Origin: an uncultured Flavobacteriales bacterium
GTDB taxonomy: Bacteria > Bacteroidota > Bacteroidia > Flavobacteriales > Crocinitomicaceae
Direction of reading: 5' to 3'
DNA length: 12,338 nucleotides
NCBI GenBank assembly: GCA_946886545.1
Contig: CAMPIU010000044.1
Span: forward strand, 1-12,338
Part shown: positions 1-7,508 of the stretch, piece by piece
Layout of the letters: every line of letters begins with the position of its first letter
Numbering within the stretch: the first letter of the stretch is position 1
Position numbers and translations under genes: made by a program
The notes under the pieces: model-generated
What the model was told of the DNA's origin: nothing
Database searches by the model: none
The model's input: the letters and a program-made list of their open reading frames with translations, nothing else

Positions 1-117
1 GGGTAATAAAACAAACTCATCTGTGCGTTTGACATAGTCCCCTATAAGCCGTTCATTGATCACTCCGTCTCTGTCGAGAAAGAGTGTCCAGGATTGATCA
101 ACATGCCAATTCTTCAT
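1..117 (-). CDS. HAD-family heptose-bisphosphate phosphatase, N-terminal 39 codons (partial)
   Basis: Only the first 39 codons are inside the window; the gene continues past base 1. The start is ATG at 117-115, 7 nt after the stop of the upstream glycosyltransferase gene, so the two are probably cotranscribed. The visible peptide opens with a short polar stretch and then LFLDRDGVIN, which is HAD motif I (nucleophile Asp and general-acid Asp, DxD) in the form typical of GmhB D,D-heptose 1,7-bisphosphate phosphatases and the related histidinol-phosphatase domain. The following residues (NERLIGDYVKRTDEFVLLP) also fit the GmhB N-terminus. In that family the enzyme removes the C7 phosphate in ADP-heptose synthesis for lipopolysaccharide; this role is inferred from family and from the glycosyltransferase neighbour. 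The HisB-type phosphatase cannot be excluded because the rest is missing. Confidence 0.8.
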   Translation of the reverse strand, partial: MKNWHVDQSWTLFLDRDGVINERLIGDYVKRTDEFVLLP

Positions 118-124
118 GAAGATT

Positions 125-1075
125 TTAGATTTCTGTTTCTATCAAATAATGATTTCGGCCTGAAGAATTTCTCCCCACTAATTCAGCTAAAAATCCGGCT
201 AAAAAGAATTGAACTCCCATGATCATAGCAGTTATTCCGATAAAGAATTCTGTGCGATCAGCCAATTTAATTGCTGTAGAATGAACAAATAATTTGTCAA
301 TTGTCAGGTAAGCCGCAATTCCGAATCCGATGATGAACAATAATGATCCCATTGCACCAAAAAAATGCATGGGTTTTTTACCGAACTTGCCCATAAAAAC
401 AACGGTCATCAGATCAAGCGGACCATTCAGAAAGCGATTCAGTCCGAACTTGGTGGTTCCGTATTTTCGCGCCTGGTGGATCACTACTTTTTCCCCGATT
501 TTATTGAATCCGGCAAACTTAGCCAAAGGCGGAATATAGCGGTGCATATCACCGTAAAGTTCAATACTCTTCACTACCGCATTTTTATAGGCTTTTAACC
601 CACAGTTGAAATCATGCAAATGTATTCCGGTCATACGGCGGGCTGCCCAGTTGTATAGTTTTGTAGGAATCGTTTTTGTTACCGGGTCATACCGTTTTTT
701 CTTCCAACCTGAAACCACATCATAGTCTTCGATGGCGATCATCCGGTGTAATTCCGGAAGCTCATCGGGAGAATCCTGCAGATCGGCATCCATCGTTACA
801 ACTACTTTACCCTTAGCTGCCTGGAAACCGGTATGTAGTGCTGCAGATTTACCGTAGTTGCGTTGAAATTTAATTCCCCGAACATTCGAATCCGCTAATT
901 TCAATGATTCGATGACTTTCCAGGAACCATCCTTACTCCCATCGTCAATGAAAATGATTTCATACGAAAGATTGTGATCGTTCAATACACGCTTGATCCA
1001 TGCATGCAGTTCCGGTAAAGACTCTACTTCATTAAATAAAGGGACTACTATTGATAATTCAAGTTGATTTTCCAA
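125..1075 (-). CDS. Membrane-anchored family 2 glycosyltransferase (DPM1/GtrB/ArnC-like)
   Basis: The predicted 316-residue protein has a GT-A domain followed by a membrane anchor. LSIVVPLFNE at residues 7-16 is the usual GT2 opening, IDDGSKDGS (43-51) binds the nucleotide, and DADLQD (96-101) is the metal-binding DxD region. Two hydrophobic segments at about 236-258 and 276-300 form the anchor typical of enzymes that move a sugar from a nucleotide donor to polyprenyl phosphate. Members act at the inner face of the cytoplasmic membrane in glycan or lipid A modification; the sugar cannot be told from sequence. The start is TTG at 1075-1073: no ATG or GTG lies between it and the in-frame TAG upstream (1108-1106), and starting later would remove the first beta strand. 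It is followed after 7 nt by a HAD phosphatase gene, so both probably serve cell-envelope glycan synthesis. Confidence 0.88.
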   Translation of the reverse strand: MENQLELSIVVPLFNEVESLPELHAWIKRVLNDHNLSYEIIFIDDGSKDGSWKVIESLKLADSNVRGIKFQRNYGKSAALHTGFQAAKGKVVVTMDADLQDSPDELPELHRMIAIEDYDVVSGWKKKRYDPVTKTIPTKLYNWAARRMTGIHLHDFNCGLKAYKNAVVKSIELYGDMHRYIPPLAKFAGFNKIGEKVVIHQARKYGTTKFGLNRFLNGPLDLMTVVFMGKFGKKPMHFFGAMGSLLFIIGFGIAAYLTIDKLFVHSTAIKLADRTEFFIGITAMIMGVQFFLAGFLAELVGRNSSGRNHYLIETEI

Positions 1076-1091
1076 CGTTTTAACTTTTGAA

Positions 1092-1120
1092 CAAAAATAA
1101 GGATTCTATCGGATTGACAA
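1092..1120 (-). promoter_or_regulatory. Bacteroidota-type promoter for the glycosyltransferase operon
   Basis: On the minus strand TTG (1120-1118) is followed after 18 nt by TATTTTTG (1099-1092), an exact match to the TAnnTTTG -7 box of Bacteroidota housekeeping promoters. Transcription would start near 1085-1087, only about 10-12 nt before the TTG start codon at 1075, so the leader would be very short. Confidence 0.6.
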
Positions 1121-1198
1121 TGACTGTAAGAGACCATGTTTCACCCCGTCATTCTAAAATTAATCCGGAAGGCCTCATCAGAGTTTTGGATTTTGACT

Positions 1199-1206
1199 TA
1201 CTTTTG
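1199..1206 (+). promoter_or_regulatory. Putative -7 box of the M48 protease gene
   Basis: TACTTTTG is an exact TAnnTTTG match, placed 22 nt before the ATG at 1229. No well-spaced TTG -33 box is seen; the nearest TTG, at 1186-1188, is only 10 nt away. If used, it puts the transcript start near 1212 and rules out the upstream ATG at 1136 as the translation start. Confidence 0.45.
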
Positions 1207-1228
1207 TAACGGATTATTAATAAAGATA

Positions 1229-2647
1229 ATGAATCAACTCTCAGTTCCTAAATCCATCCGGATCAGTGTTTTAATTTTTCTCACTTCCTGTGTTTCATTT
1301 TCACAAAAGGATTTTAACAATTACCAAACGATCTTATCAAAAGGTGATATGCCCGGAGACTTCAGGATCTCTGCACCCCAAAAAGTCCTGAACGATATTG
1401 CAGCCAATAAAATCAAACTGGCAACCAAGCTCGACACTCAACTCTATTTGGAAACCATTCACGAGCAATTAAACGACATACTCTATTCAGGAAGAGTTGT
1501 ATATGGTGATGAAGTTTCTGTTTACATCCGTGATCTTGCTGACCGGCTATTACAGGACAACCCTGAACTGGCAAAGGAATTACGATTTTACACGATAAAA
1601 TCTAATGAAACCAATGCATTTTCAACTGCTCCCGGCATTATTTTCGTAACAACCGGCTTGATTGCACAATTATCTTCCGAAGCACAACTTGCTTTCATAC
1701 TTTCACATGAAATTGCTCATTATGAACAAAAGCATACACACAAAGAATACCTGAATTATAAAAAGACAGGTAAGATTAAAAGTAAAAAACAACTGCTGGG
1801 TCTTAGCCAGTTTTCAAAAGAAAATGAGTTGGAAGCAGACAGTCTCGCCTTAATCAGGTATAACAAAATGGGATATTCTCATGACGAATTGATCGGGACG
1901 TTTGATCTGTTGATGTATTCCTATTTGCCCTTTGATGAAATTCCCTTTCCATCGAATTATTTCAATACCCCGAATTTCTATATTCCCGAGAAAGCATTTG
2001 ATTTAAAAGTCAGACCTATTACGGCTGAAGAAAATTACAATGACACCTACAGCTCACATCCAAATATCAAAAAAAGGAAAGACGCTATTCAAACAGTAGC
2101 CTCAGAGTACCCTCAATGGGGAAATACTTCTTTCATTTTGAGTAAGGAACAATTTGAAAATGTACGTACTATTTGTCGTTTTGAATCTGTTCGTCTGAGT
2201 GTCATAGAAGGAGGTGAATTCAGTGCGCTTTATTCCATTTTCCTTCTCGAAAAACAATTCCCGAATTCTCTCTTTTTAGACCGGATGAAAACAGTATCCT
2301 GGCTCTCAATTCTCCACTTAAAGTCAGATTTTGAAGATGTGAAACAAACCAGTGAAATAGAAGGTGAATCTTCTCTTCTTTATAATTTCCTGAGGTCAAA
2401 CAAGAATAAAGATCGTGCGATAATGGGATTGAGAATTATTTATGATCTTAAAGCAAAGTATCCGGAAGATAAATTCTTCCAGGATTCTTATGAGATGTAT
2501 CTGGATGAACTAAGCAAGGCTGATTTGATCATGCTTTCCGATTATCAGTCGCTGAATTTCCACCAGGCTTCACTCAAAGCACTTTCCAAAGAACCCGAAC
2601 CTATTTCAATAAAAGTAGATAGCACGGTATTGGATACTGGGTCGTAA
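1229..2647 (+). CDS. Secreted M48-family zinc metalloprotease, N-terminal part of a gene broken by in-frame TAA
   Basis: The predicted 472-residue product starts at ATG 1229. The frame is open back to an ATG at 1136, but that extension has no signal-peptide character, whereas residues 1-26 from 1229 form a secretion signal. This could be a lipoprotein signal with lipobox LTSC (Cys21) or a type I signal cut near SFSQ. The protease domain has HEIAH at 160-164 (zinc ligands His160 and His164, catalytic Glu161) and ENELEAD, where Glu200 of the ExxxD motif is the third zinc ligand. This is the M48 pattern of periplasmic BepA/YfgC- and LoiP-like quality-control proteases. The C-terminal half is helical without an obvious motif. 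After the TAA at 2645-2647 the same frame remains open through to 3379, so the intact ancestor was about 717 codons. The protease core is complete, and the truncated protein could still be active. Confidence 0.85.
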   Translation: MNQLSVPKSIRISVLIFLTSCVSFSQKDFNNYQTILSKGDMPGDFRISAPQKVLNDIAANKIKLATKLDTQLYLETIHEQLNDILYSGRVVYGDEVSVYIRDLADRLLQDNPELAKELRFYTIKSNETNAFSTAPGIIFVTTGLIAQLSSEAQLAFILSHEIAHYEQKHTHKEYLNYKKTGKIKSKKQLLGLSQFSKENELEADSLALIRYNKMGYSHDELIGTFDLLMYSYLPFDEIPFPSNYFNTPNFYIPEKAFDLKVRPITAEENYNDTYSSHPNIKKRKDAIQTVASEYPQWGNTSFILSKEQFENVRTICRFESVRLSVIEGGEFSALYSIFLLEKQFPNSLFLDRMKTVSWLSILHLKSDFEDVKQTSEIEGESSLLYNFLRSNKNKDRAIMGLRIIYDLKAKYPEDKFFQDSYEMYLDELSKADLIMLSDYQSLNFHQASLKALSKEPEPISIKVDSTVLDTGS

Positions 2648-3382
2648 TACAGTCGTATTAAAGAAAAGCGTGCCATTAAACCGCTTATTGCCTTTGACTC
2701 AACCAATTTTATTGCTTATGCAATTCCGGATATAATGACTGATTCAGTCTTTTTGAAAACATTCAAAAACTTTCAGGAACAGGCAGATTCCATAGATGAT
2801 GCAAGAGCTCAATTTCAACTTTTGAGTGAAAAAGAAAAAGAGAAGGCATGGCAAAAAACAATCGAATCGGCTTCAATACAAGAACCTGAATTTAAAGATG
2901 TGCTAATCTTAGAACCAAGTATTTATTATTACACCAAGTATCCGGCAGCACGCTGGGAAGCTCTTGCACGCACTAAATCTCACTTAAACACGATTCTGAC
3001 TAATGCTAAAAACCAAGGGTTTAATCCCGTCCTTATCATGGAAGACTCTATTGTAAAAACAACGGATTCATTCAATGAATACCTTACATATCTGAGTTAT
3101 TTAGAACAAATTACGAAAGCTAATAAAGGAAAAGATTGTTTAGCAGCGGATTATAAACTCTTGAATGAATTTTCTTCAAATAGAGGAACAGCTACTCTGC
3201 TCTTTACAATCATTGAATTCGACGGCACTCAGGGTAAAAATCTGGACATGTACTCCCTTGCAATAAATGCTCAAACCGGAAAGTCTTACAGCTACCTGCA
3301 GAAAAATCTGAATAAAGTAGCGAGTCCGATCACTTACGGACCTCATTATGCGGATTTCTTCAAGCTTATCAAACAATTCTAA
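2648..3382 (+). pseudogene. C-terminal continuation of the M48 protease gene after the in-frame stop
   Basis: This 244-codon stretch is in exactly the same frame as the protease gene and directly follows its TAA. The first 29 codons (2648-2734, beginning YSRIKEKRAIKPLIAFDSTN) read as normal protein although no start codon lies between the stop and ATG 2735. Coding sense immediately after a stop shows that this is the tail of the same gene. A gene finder would instead call a separate 215-residue CDS from ATG 2735 to 3382. That piece has no signal peptide, so if translated alone it would stay in the cytoplasm, away from its partner. I recognise no domain in it: it is a mixed alpha/beta region with aromatic motifs such as EPSIYYYTKYPAARWEA. 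The cause could be a recent nonsense mutation, a sequencing or assembly error, or readthrough; no known readthrough context is visible after the TAA. Confidence 0.7.
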
Positions 3383-3391
3383 CTATCCGGT

Positions 3392-3502
3392 CTATAGAAT
3401 AAAAATCGCTGCGATAATAAAAATCACAATGATTGCAATGTATTGCCAAACATCTACAAAATACGGATAGAGTTTCTTGTATGTTTTTTTGATTTTAGAC
3501 AT
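3392..3502 (-). CDS. Small single-span membrane protein (36 residues)
   Basis: The reading frame runs from ATG 3502-3500 to TAG 3394-3392. The 36-residue product has a basic, aromatic N-terminus (MSKIKKTYKKLYPYF) followed by a strongly hydrophobic helix of about 17 residues (roughly positions 20-36, ending IIAAIFIL). This is the usual composition of an N-in single-span small membrane protein. It fills most of the gap between the convergent M48 gene, ending 10 nt away at 3382, and the clpB promoter region. A weak -7 box (TAATTTAG) lies upstream on the same strand. No function can be given. The organised amphipathic-to-hydrophobic layout favours a real gene, but at this length conservation in relatives is needed to be sure. 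Confidence 0.5.
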   Translation of the reverse strand: MSKIKKTYKKLYPYFVDVWQYIAIIVIFIIAAIFIL

Positions 3503-3517
3503 TGATCTAATTTTTCG

Positions 3518-3549
3518 CTAAATTACCACTAAAAATGATCCCCTCGCAA
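3518..3549 (-). promoter_or_regulatory. Weak candidate promoter for the 36-residue membrane protein gene
   Basis: On the minus strand TTG (3549-3547) precedes TAATTTAG (3525-3518) by 21 nt. The -7 box differs from TAnnTTTG at one base, and the start codon lies 15 nt further on. It would diverge from clpB transcription. Confidence 0.25.
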
Positions 3550-3664
3550 GATTGAATAATGTCATTTTGTCGGTTTGATTTTTTGTAAACTGTCTTTTTG
3601 TCTTGAAACTATTCAAAATTGTGATTTGGTTCAGGATTTGACAAATAGAATCAAAAAAACAAAA

Positions 3665-6289
3665 ATGGATAGCAATCAATTTACCATCAAAACTCAGGAA
3701 GTCATTCAGGCAGCTCAGGAGTATGCTCAAACAGAAGGGCACCAAGCTATCGAGAATGCACACCTATTGAAAGGAATTTTCCTCAAAGATGCGGATGTAG
3801 TTCCTTATTTATTGAAACAATCACAGGTGAATCCGAAAACCATAGAGCTTGCATTGGACCGGATCTTAGAAAGCCAAAGTAAAGTTTCCGGCGGACAAAT
3901 TTACCTTTCACCCAAAGCCCAGGAAACACTTCAAACTGCTTTAAAAATCGCAAAAGAAAATGGCGACGAATATGCGACCATTGAAATGCTCTTCCTTGCT
4001 TTGATTGATTCCAAAGATCAGATAGGACAATTATTGCGAGATGCAAAACTGGATAAGAAAAAGGTTATAAAAGATATTATGGATTTAAGGAACGGAGAAA
4101 AGATCACTTCCAACCAACAAGAAGGAACATACAAATCGTTGGAAAAGTATGCTAAGAACTTAAATGAGCTAGCCAAAGAAGGCAAACTGGATCCGGTAAT
4201 TGGCCGCGACGATGAAATCCGCAGAGTGCTTCAAATCTTAACACGAAGAACTAAGAACAACCCTATTTTAATCGGTGAACCCGGAGTTGGTAAAACCGCA
4301 ATTGCAGAAGGTATTGCACACCGGATCATTGACGGTGATGTTCCTGAAAACCTAAAATCCAAAATCGTTTACAGTTTGGATATGGGGGCTTTAGTTGCCG
4401 GAGCAAAATACAAGGGGGAATTCGAAGAACGCCTGAAATCCGTTGTAAAGGAAGTAACCAGCGCTGATGGCGAGATCATTTTGTTCATTGATGAAATTCA
4501 CACCCTGGTTGGTGCCGGTGGTGGTGAAGGTGCAATGGATGCTGCGAATATTTTGAAACCGGCCCTTGCACGGGGAGAATTAAGAGCTGTTGGAGCAACA
4601 ACATTAAATGAATACCAAAAATACTTTGAAAAAGACAAAGCCTTGGTTCGTCGTTTTCAACCGGTTTTAGTGGATGAACCCGATACGGAAGATGCTATTT
4701 CAATCTTGCGCGGGATCAAGGATAAATATGAGAATCATCACAAAGTTCTCATCAAAGATGCTGCGATCATTGCGGCGGTGGAATTATCCCAGCGCTACAT
4801 TACCGAACGCCATTTGCCTGATAAAGCAATCGACTTAATTGACGAAGCGGCTTCCAAATTGCGCATGGAAATCAATTCAAAACCGGAAGAACTGGATGAA
4901 TTGGATCGCAGAATCATGCAACTGGAAATTGAGCGCGAAGCAATTAAACGTGAAAACGACACCAAGAAACTGGAAGTTTTAGGAAAAGAATTGGCGACGC
5001 TGGAAGAACAGCGCAATGCATTCAATGCCAAATGGCAGGCTGAAAAAGATATCGTTGACGGGGTTCAAAAGACCAAAGAAATGATTGAAAACCTGAAACT
5101 TGAAGCTGATCAGGCAGAACGCTCCGGAGATTACGGAAAAGTTGCCGAGATCCGTTACGGAAGAATCAAAGATGCCGAGATCCAATTGGAGGAAGCTAAG
5201 AAAAAACTGATCGAGCTGCAGGCAAATTCCAAGTTGATCAAGGAAGAAGTCGACGCACAGGAAATTGCCGACGTAGTTTCGAAATGGACCGGAATTCCGG
5301 TTTCGAAAATGGTAGAGAGTGAAGTTTCCAAATTGCTTCGCTTAGAAGACGAACTTGGAAAACGCGTAGTTGGCCAGGAAGAAGCGATCGAAGCACTTTC
5401 CGATGCCGTGAGAAGAAGCAGAGCCGGATTACAAGATATGCGTAGACCGATCGGTTCCTTCATTTTCTTAGGTCCGACCGGAGTTGGTAAAACAGAACTT
5501 GCTAAGGCATTGGCTGATTTCCTGTTCAATGATGAAAATGCGATGACGCGTATTGACATGTCGGAATACCAGGAAAAACACAGTGTGAGCAGATTGGTAG
5601 GAGCGCCTCCGGGATATGTTGGCTACGATGAAGGCGGACAATTAACGGAAGCTGTTCGAAGAAGACCCTACTCGATTGTTTTGTTGGATGAGATCGAAAA
5701 AGCACATCCGGATGTCTTCAATATCTTGTTACAAGTGCTGGATGACGGTCGTTTAACAGATAACAAAGGTAGAACGGTGAATTTCAAGAATACGATCATC
5801 ATCATGACTTCCAACATGGGTTCTCATTTGATTCAGGAAAGCTTTGAAGGTGTAAAAGAAGAGAATTTGCACGAAGCAATGGAGAAAGCTAAATTCAAAG
5901 TATTGGAGTTGTTGAGACAAACGATCCGTCCGGAATTCTTAAACCGGATTGATGAAACGATCATCTTCACTCCTTTGAACAAACGTTATGTAAAGCAAAT
6001 TGTTCAATTACAATTAAATCAATTGAGCAAGATGCTGCTCGACAAAGGAATCAAAATTCACATGACCGAAGAAGCAAAAGTACATTTGGTTGAAGCCGGG
6101 TACGATCCGCATTTTGGGGCACGACCGGTGAAACGCGTGATCCAAAAACAAGTGCTTAATGAATTATCCAAAGCATTATTATCCGGAACACTGGATACTT
6201 CGCAGACTGTTGTTATGGATATTTTCGATGGGAAAATTGTTTTTAGAAAACCGATTTCCAAAGAAGAAGAGATTGATGCGAATGAATAA
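3665..6289 (+). CDS. clpB: ATP-dependent disaggregase ClpB (Hsp100)
   Basis: The predicted 874-residue protein matches the usual ClpB length (about 855-870). From ATG 3665 the protein begins [18 protein letters not shown], the normal ClpB N-terminus; the 30 in-frame codons before it (from 3575) are not ClpB-like. The double Clp N-domain covers about 1-145. AAA-1 has Walker A GEPGVGKT (204-211) and Walker B LFIDE (273-277, Glu277). The coiled-coil M domain, about 400-530, is rich in Glu, Lys and Leu and marks ClpB rather than ClpA. AAA-2 has Walker A GPTGVGKT (603-610) and Walker [11 protein letters not shown] (catalytic Glu676), followed by the GARPVKR sensor-2 region. ClpB is a cytoplasmic hexamer that works with DnaK/DnaJ/GrpE to pull proteins out of heat-induced aggregates. 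The gene is monocistronic with a terminator behind it. No CIRCE element or exact TAnnTTTG box is seen upstream; TCTTTTTG at 3593-3600 is the nearest. Confidence 0.97.
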   Translation: MDSNQFTIKTQEVIQAAQEYAQTEGHQAIENAHLLKGIFLKDADVVPYLLKQSQVNPKTIELALDRILESQSKVSGGQIYLSPKAQETLQTALKIAKENGDEYATIEMLFLALIDSKDQIGQLLRDAKLDKKKVIKDIMDLRNGEKITSNQQEGTYKSLEKYAKNLNELAKEGKLDPVIGRDDEIRRVLQILTRRTKNNPILIGEPGVGKTAIAEGIAHRIIDGDVPENLKSKIVYSLDMGALVAGAKYKGEFEERLKSVVKEVTSADGEIILFIDEIHTLVGAGGGEGAMDAANILKPALARGELRAVGATTLNEYQKYFEKDKALVRRFQPVLVDEPDTEDAISILRGIKDKYENHHKVLIKDAAIIAAVELSQRYITERHLPDKAIDLIDEAASKLRMEINSKPEELDELDRRIMQLEIEREAIKRENDTKKLEVLGKELATLEEQRNAFNAKWQAEKDIVDGVQKTKEMIENLKLEADQAERSGDYGKVAEIRYGRIKDAEIQLEEAKKKLIELQANSKLIKEEVDAQEIADVVSKWTGIPVSKMVESEVSKLLRLEDELGKRVVGQEEAIEALSDAVRRSRAGLQDMRRPIGSFIFLGPTGVGKTELAKALADFLFNDENAMTRIDMSEYQEKHSVSRLVGAPPGYVGYDEGGQLTEAVRRRPYSIVLLDEIEKAHPDVFNILLQVLDDGRLTDNKGRTVNFKNTIIIMTSNMGSHLIQESFEGVKEENLHEAMEKAKFKVLELLRQTIRPEFLNRIDETIIFTPLNKRYVKQIVQLQLNQLSKMLLDKGIKIHMTEEAKVHLVEAGYDPHFGARPVKRVIQKQVLNELSKALLSGTLDTSQTVVMDIFDGKIVFRKPISKEEEIDANE

Positions 6290-6316
6290 AATATGGCAGG
6301 TTAAATAGAATATCAG

Positions 6317-6349
6317 AAGCGGGAACAACTCATTGTCCCGCTTTTTTTT
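6317..6349 (+). terminator. Intrinsic terminator of clpB
   Basis: Perfect 8-bp arms AAGCGGGA (6317-6324) and TCCCGCTT (6336-6343) enclose an 11-nt loop in which CAA and TTG can pair further. A run of eight T (6342-6349) follows. It lies 28 nt after the clpB stop. Confidence 0.92.
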
Positions 6350-6374
6350 GATTTCACAGGATCGACCTCATCTC

Positions 6375-6418
6375 CAAATAGGCAAATTCGCCAATTTGCC
6401 TATTTGCCAAATGGCGAA
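6375..6418. repeat. Overlapping palindromes forming two alternative hairpins
   Basis: Hairpin A has perfect 14-bp arms at 6375-6388 (CAAATAGGCAAATT) and 6393-6406 with a 4-nt CGCC loop. Hairpin B uses TTCGCCA-A-TTTG (6387-6398) against CAAATGGCGAA (6408-6418), 11 pairs with one bulged A and a 9-nt loop. The two share bases 6387-6406, so both cannot form at once. No T-run follows, so it is not a standard terminator. It lies just behind the clpB terminator and could be a REP-type genomic repeat; no second copy was noticed in this window. Confidence 0.65.
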
Positions 6419-6428
6419 CCAATTTTAA

Positions 6429-6446
6429 GCTTTACATTATGTAAGC
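6429..6446. promoter_or_regulatory. Short dyad, possible operator upstream of sanA
   Basis: TTACAT (6432-6437) and ATGTAA (6439-6444) form a perfect inverted repeat around one T, flanked by GC on both sides with one extra T on the left. It is the size of a transcription factor site but lies about 105 nt before the sanA -7 box. Chance is possible in AT-rich DNA. Confidence 0.25.
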
Positions 6447-6550
6447 AAAGTTAAAGTATTCATAATCAATGAAAATAAAATCCAGCTATTAAACCGAATA
6501 TTTAATGCAAAAATTAAATCCTACATCCTAACATTCATTCCGAATTAGAT

Positions 6551-6558
6551 TATTTTTG
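6551..6558 (+). promoter_or_regulatory. Putative -7 box of the sanA-like gene
   Basis: TATTTTTG matches TAnnTTTG exactly, 18 nt before the ATG at 6577. No TTG is found 17-23 nt upstream, so the -33 element is weak or absent. Confidence 0.45.
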
Positions 6559-6576
6559 CACTTGTAATCAAGCAAC

Positions 6577-7230
6577 ATGAAACGCAAACGCAATTGGCCT
6601 AAGATCATTAAACGAACAGCTATTTTCACCATCATTTTCGGACTGTTTTGGTTTTTCGGAGCCAACTGGACAATCGAATCAAATGCAGAGGGAAAGCTCT
6701 TTGATCAGGTAAGTGATTGTCCGAATGTGAAGGTTGCTCTTGTACTCGGAACTTCACGCACCAATAAACGTGGAAATGACAACCTTTATTTTTCATACAG
6801 GATAAATGCGGCCGTGGAGCTGTACCGTGCAGGAAAAGTGAAATACATCCTCGTAAGCGGTGATAACAGTATCACAACTTATGACGAGCCGACCGATATG
6901 AAAAACGCATTGATTGCAGCCGGAATCCCCGAAAAAAGAATCTTCCTGGATTACGCCGGATTCAGAACATTGGATTCCATGGAGCGGGCCTTAAAAGTAT
7001 TCGGGCAGAAAGAAGTGATCGTAGTCTCTCAGCGATTTCATAACGAACGCGCAATTTACTTAGGAGAACATTTCGGAATGACGGTTTACGGGTATAATGC
7101 TCAGGATGTTGTGAAAATGGGTGGTTTTAAAACAAAGGTTCGGGAGCGCTTTGCCCGGATGAAAGTCTTTTGGGATATTCTGTTTGGCGTAGACTCTAAG
7201 TTTTTAGGAACTCCTGTAAAGATCGGGTAA
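6577..7230 (+). CDS. sanA: SanA/ElyC/YdcF-family (DUF218) membrane protein
   Basis: The predicted 217-residue protein has a basic N-terminus (MKRKRNWPKIIKR), one membrane span at about 13-30 and a DUF218 domain. LVLGTSRTNKRGNDNLYFSY (56-75) and the conserved LVSGDN (92-97), DYAGFRTLDS (125-134) and SQRFHNERA (151-159) segments match E. coli SanA closely. SanA is an inner-membrane protein linked to the envelope barrier that excludes vancomycin at high temperature; its chemistry is unsettled. The length fits the family (about 220-240). The gene stands alone behind clpB with its own -7 box, so pairing with clpB is probably incidental, although both have stress links. The assignment to the SanA branch is firm; the biochemical role in this organism is not known. 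Confidence 0.88.
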   Translation: MKRKRNWPKIIKRTAIFTIIFGLFWFFGANWTIESNAEGKLFDQVSDCPNVKVALVLGTSRTNKRGNDNLYFSYRINAAVELYRAGKVKYILVSGDNSITTYDEPTDMKNALIAAGIPEKRIFLDYAGFRTLDSMERALKVFGQKEVIVVSQRFHNERAIYLGEHFGMTVYGYNAQDVVKMGGFKTKVRERFARMKVFWDILFGVDSKFLGTPVKIG

Positions 7231-7330
7231 GGCTAATTGAAAATGGAGAATTGTACAATCATCTTTCCATTACAGATCAAATCTTCATCAAAATTTCCGG
7301 GAGTAATTCTGAACGCTTCATTTTAAATAC

Positions 7331-7507
7331 TTAATGGATTCGAAATGGAAAACTGGAACAAACAGAAAATCCAATAATAAACATGGCTATGCCTGTAAGT
7401 AAAACAATCAATCCGGCTTTCCGTAACGATTCAAAACAAACCAGCACGATTCCAACAAAAAAAGCAATTACTCCGGCAACTATAAGAAATAAACCCAGAC
7501 TTGTCAT
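7331..7507 (-). CDS. Small two-span membrane protein, last gene of the lipid-related operon
   Basis: The frame runs from ATG 7507-7505 to TAA 7333-7331 and encodes 58 residues. Two hydrophobic helices, about 4-24 and 32-50, are separated by the polar loop FESLRKAG, with a short basic tail ending FRIH. The ATG is separated from the stop of the radical SAM gene by a single nucleotide (TAA-T-ATG). The same arrangement joins two genes further upstream in this operon, which strongly supports translation. I recognise no family. The position suggests a membrane partner or scaffold for the radical SAM/Lgt-like pair; this is inference. Confidence 0.65.
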   Translation of the reverse strand: MTSLGLFLIVAGVIAFFVGIVLVCFESLRKAGLIVLLTGIAMFIIGFSVCSSFPFRIH

Positions 7508-7508
7508 A

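Noticed and set aside
1136..1228. N-terminal extension of the M48 protease from ATG 1136
   Set aside because: It precedes the likely -7 box and would place 31 unremarkable residues before a clear signal peptide.
2645..2656. Programmed stop readthrough or selenocysteine/pyrrolysine-type recoding at the M48 TAA
   Set aside because: The codon is TAA, the following codons show no known readthrough context, and no recoding structure is evident; mutation or sequence error is simpler.
3575..3664. 30-codon N-terminal extension of ClpB
   Set aside because: The residues do not resemble any ClpB N-terminus; ATG 3665 gives the standard start.
3518..3763. 81-codon minus-strand frame over the clpB start
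   Set aside because: It overlaps the clpB coding start in antisense and its translation has no protein-like features beyond chance hydrophobics.
5155..5559. 134-codon minus-strand frame inside clpB
   Set aside because: A serine-rich shadow of the clpB coding strand; clpB is conserved throughout this stretch.
7242..7271. Possible bidirectional terminator between sanA and the small membrane gene
   Set aside because: Arms AATGGA/TCCATT are only 6 bp around an 18-nt loop and no real T-run follows on either strand; the inner ATTGTACAAT palindrome may be chance.
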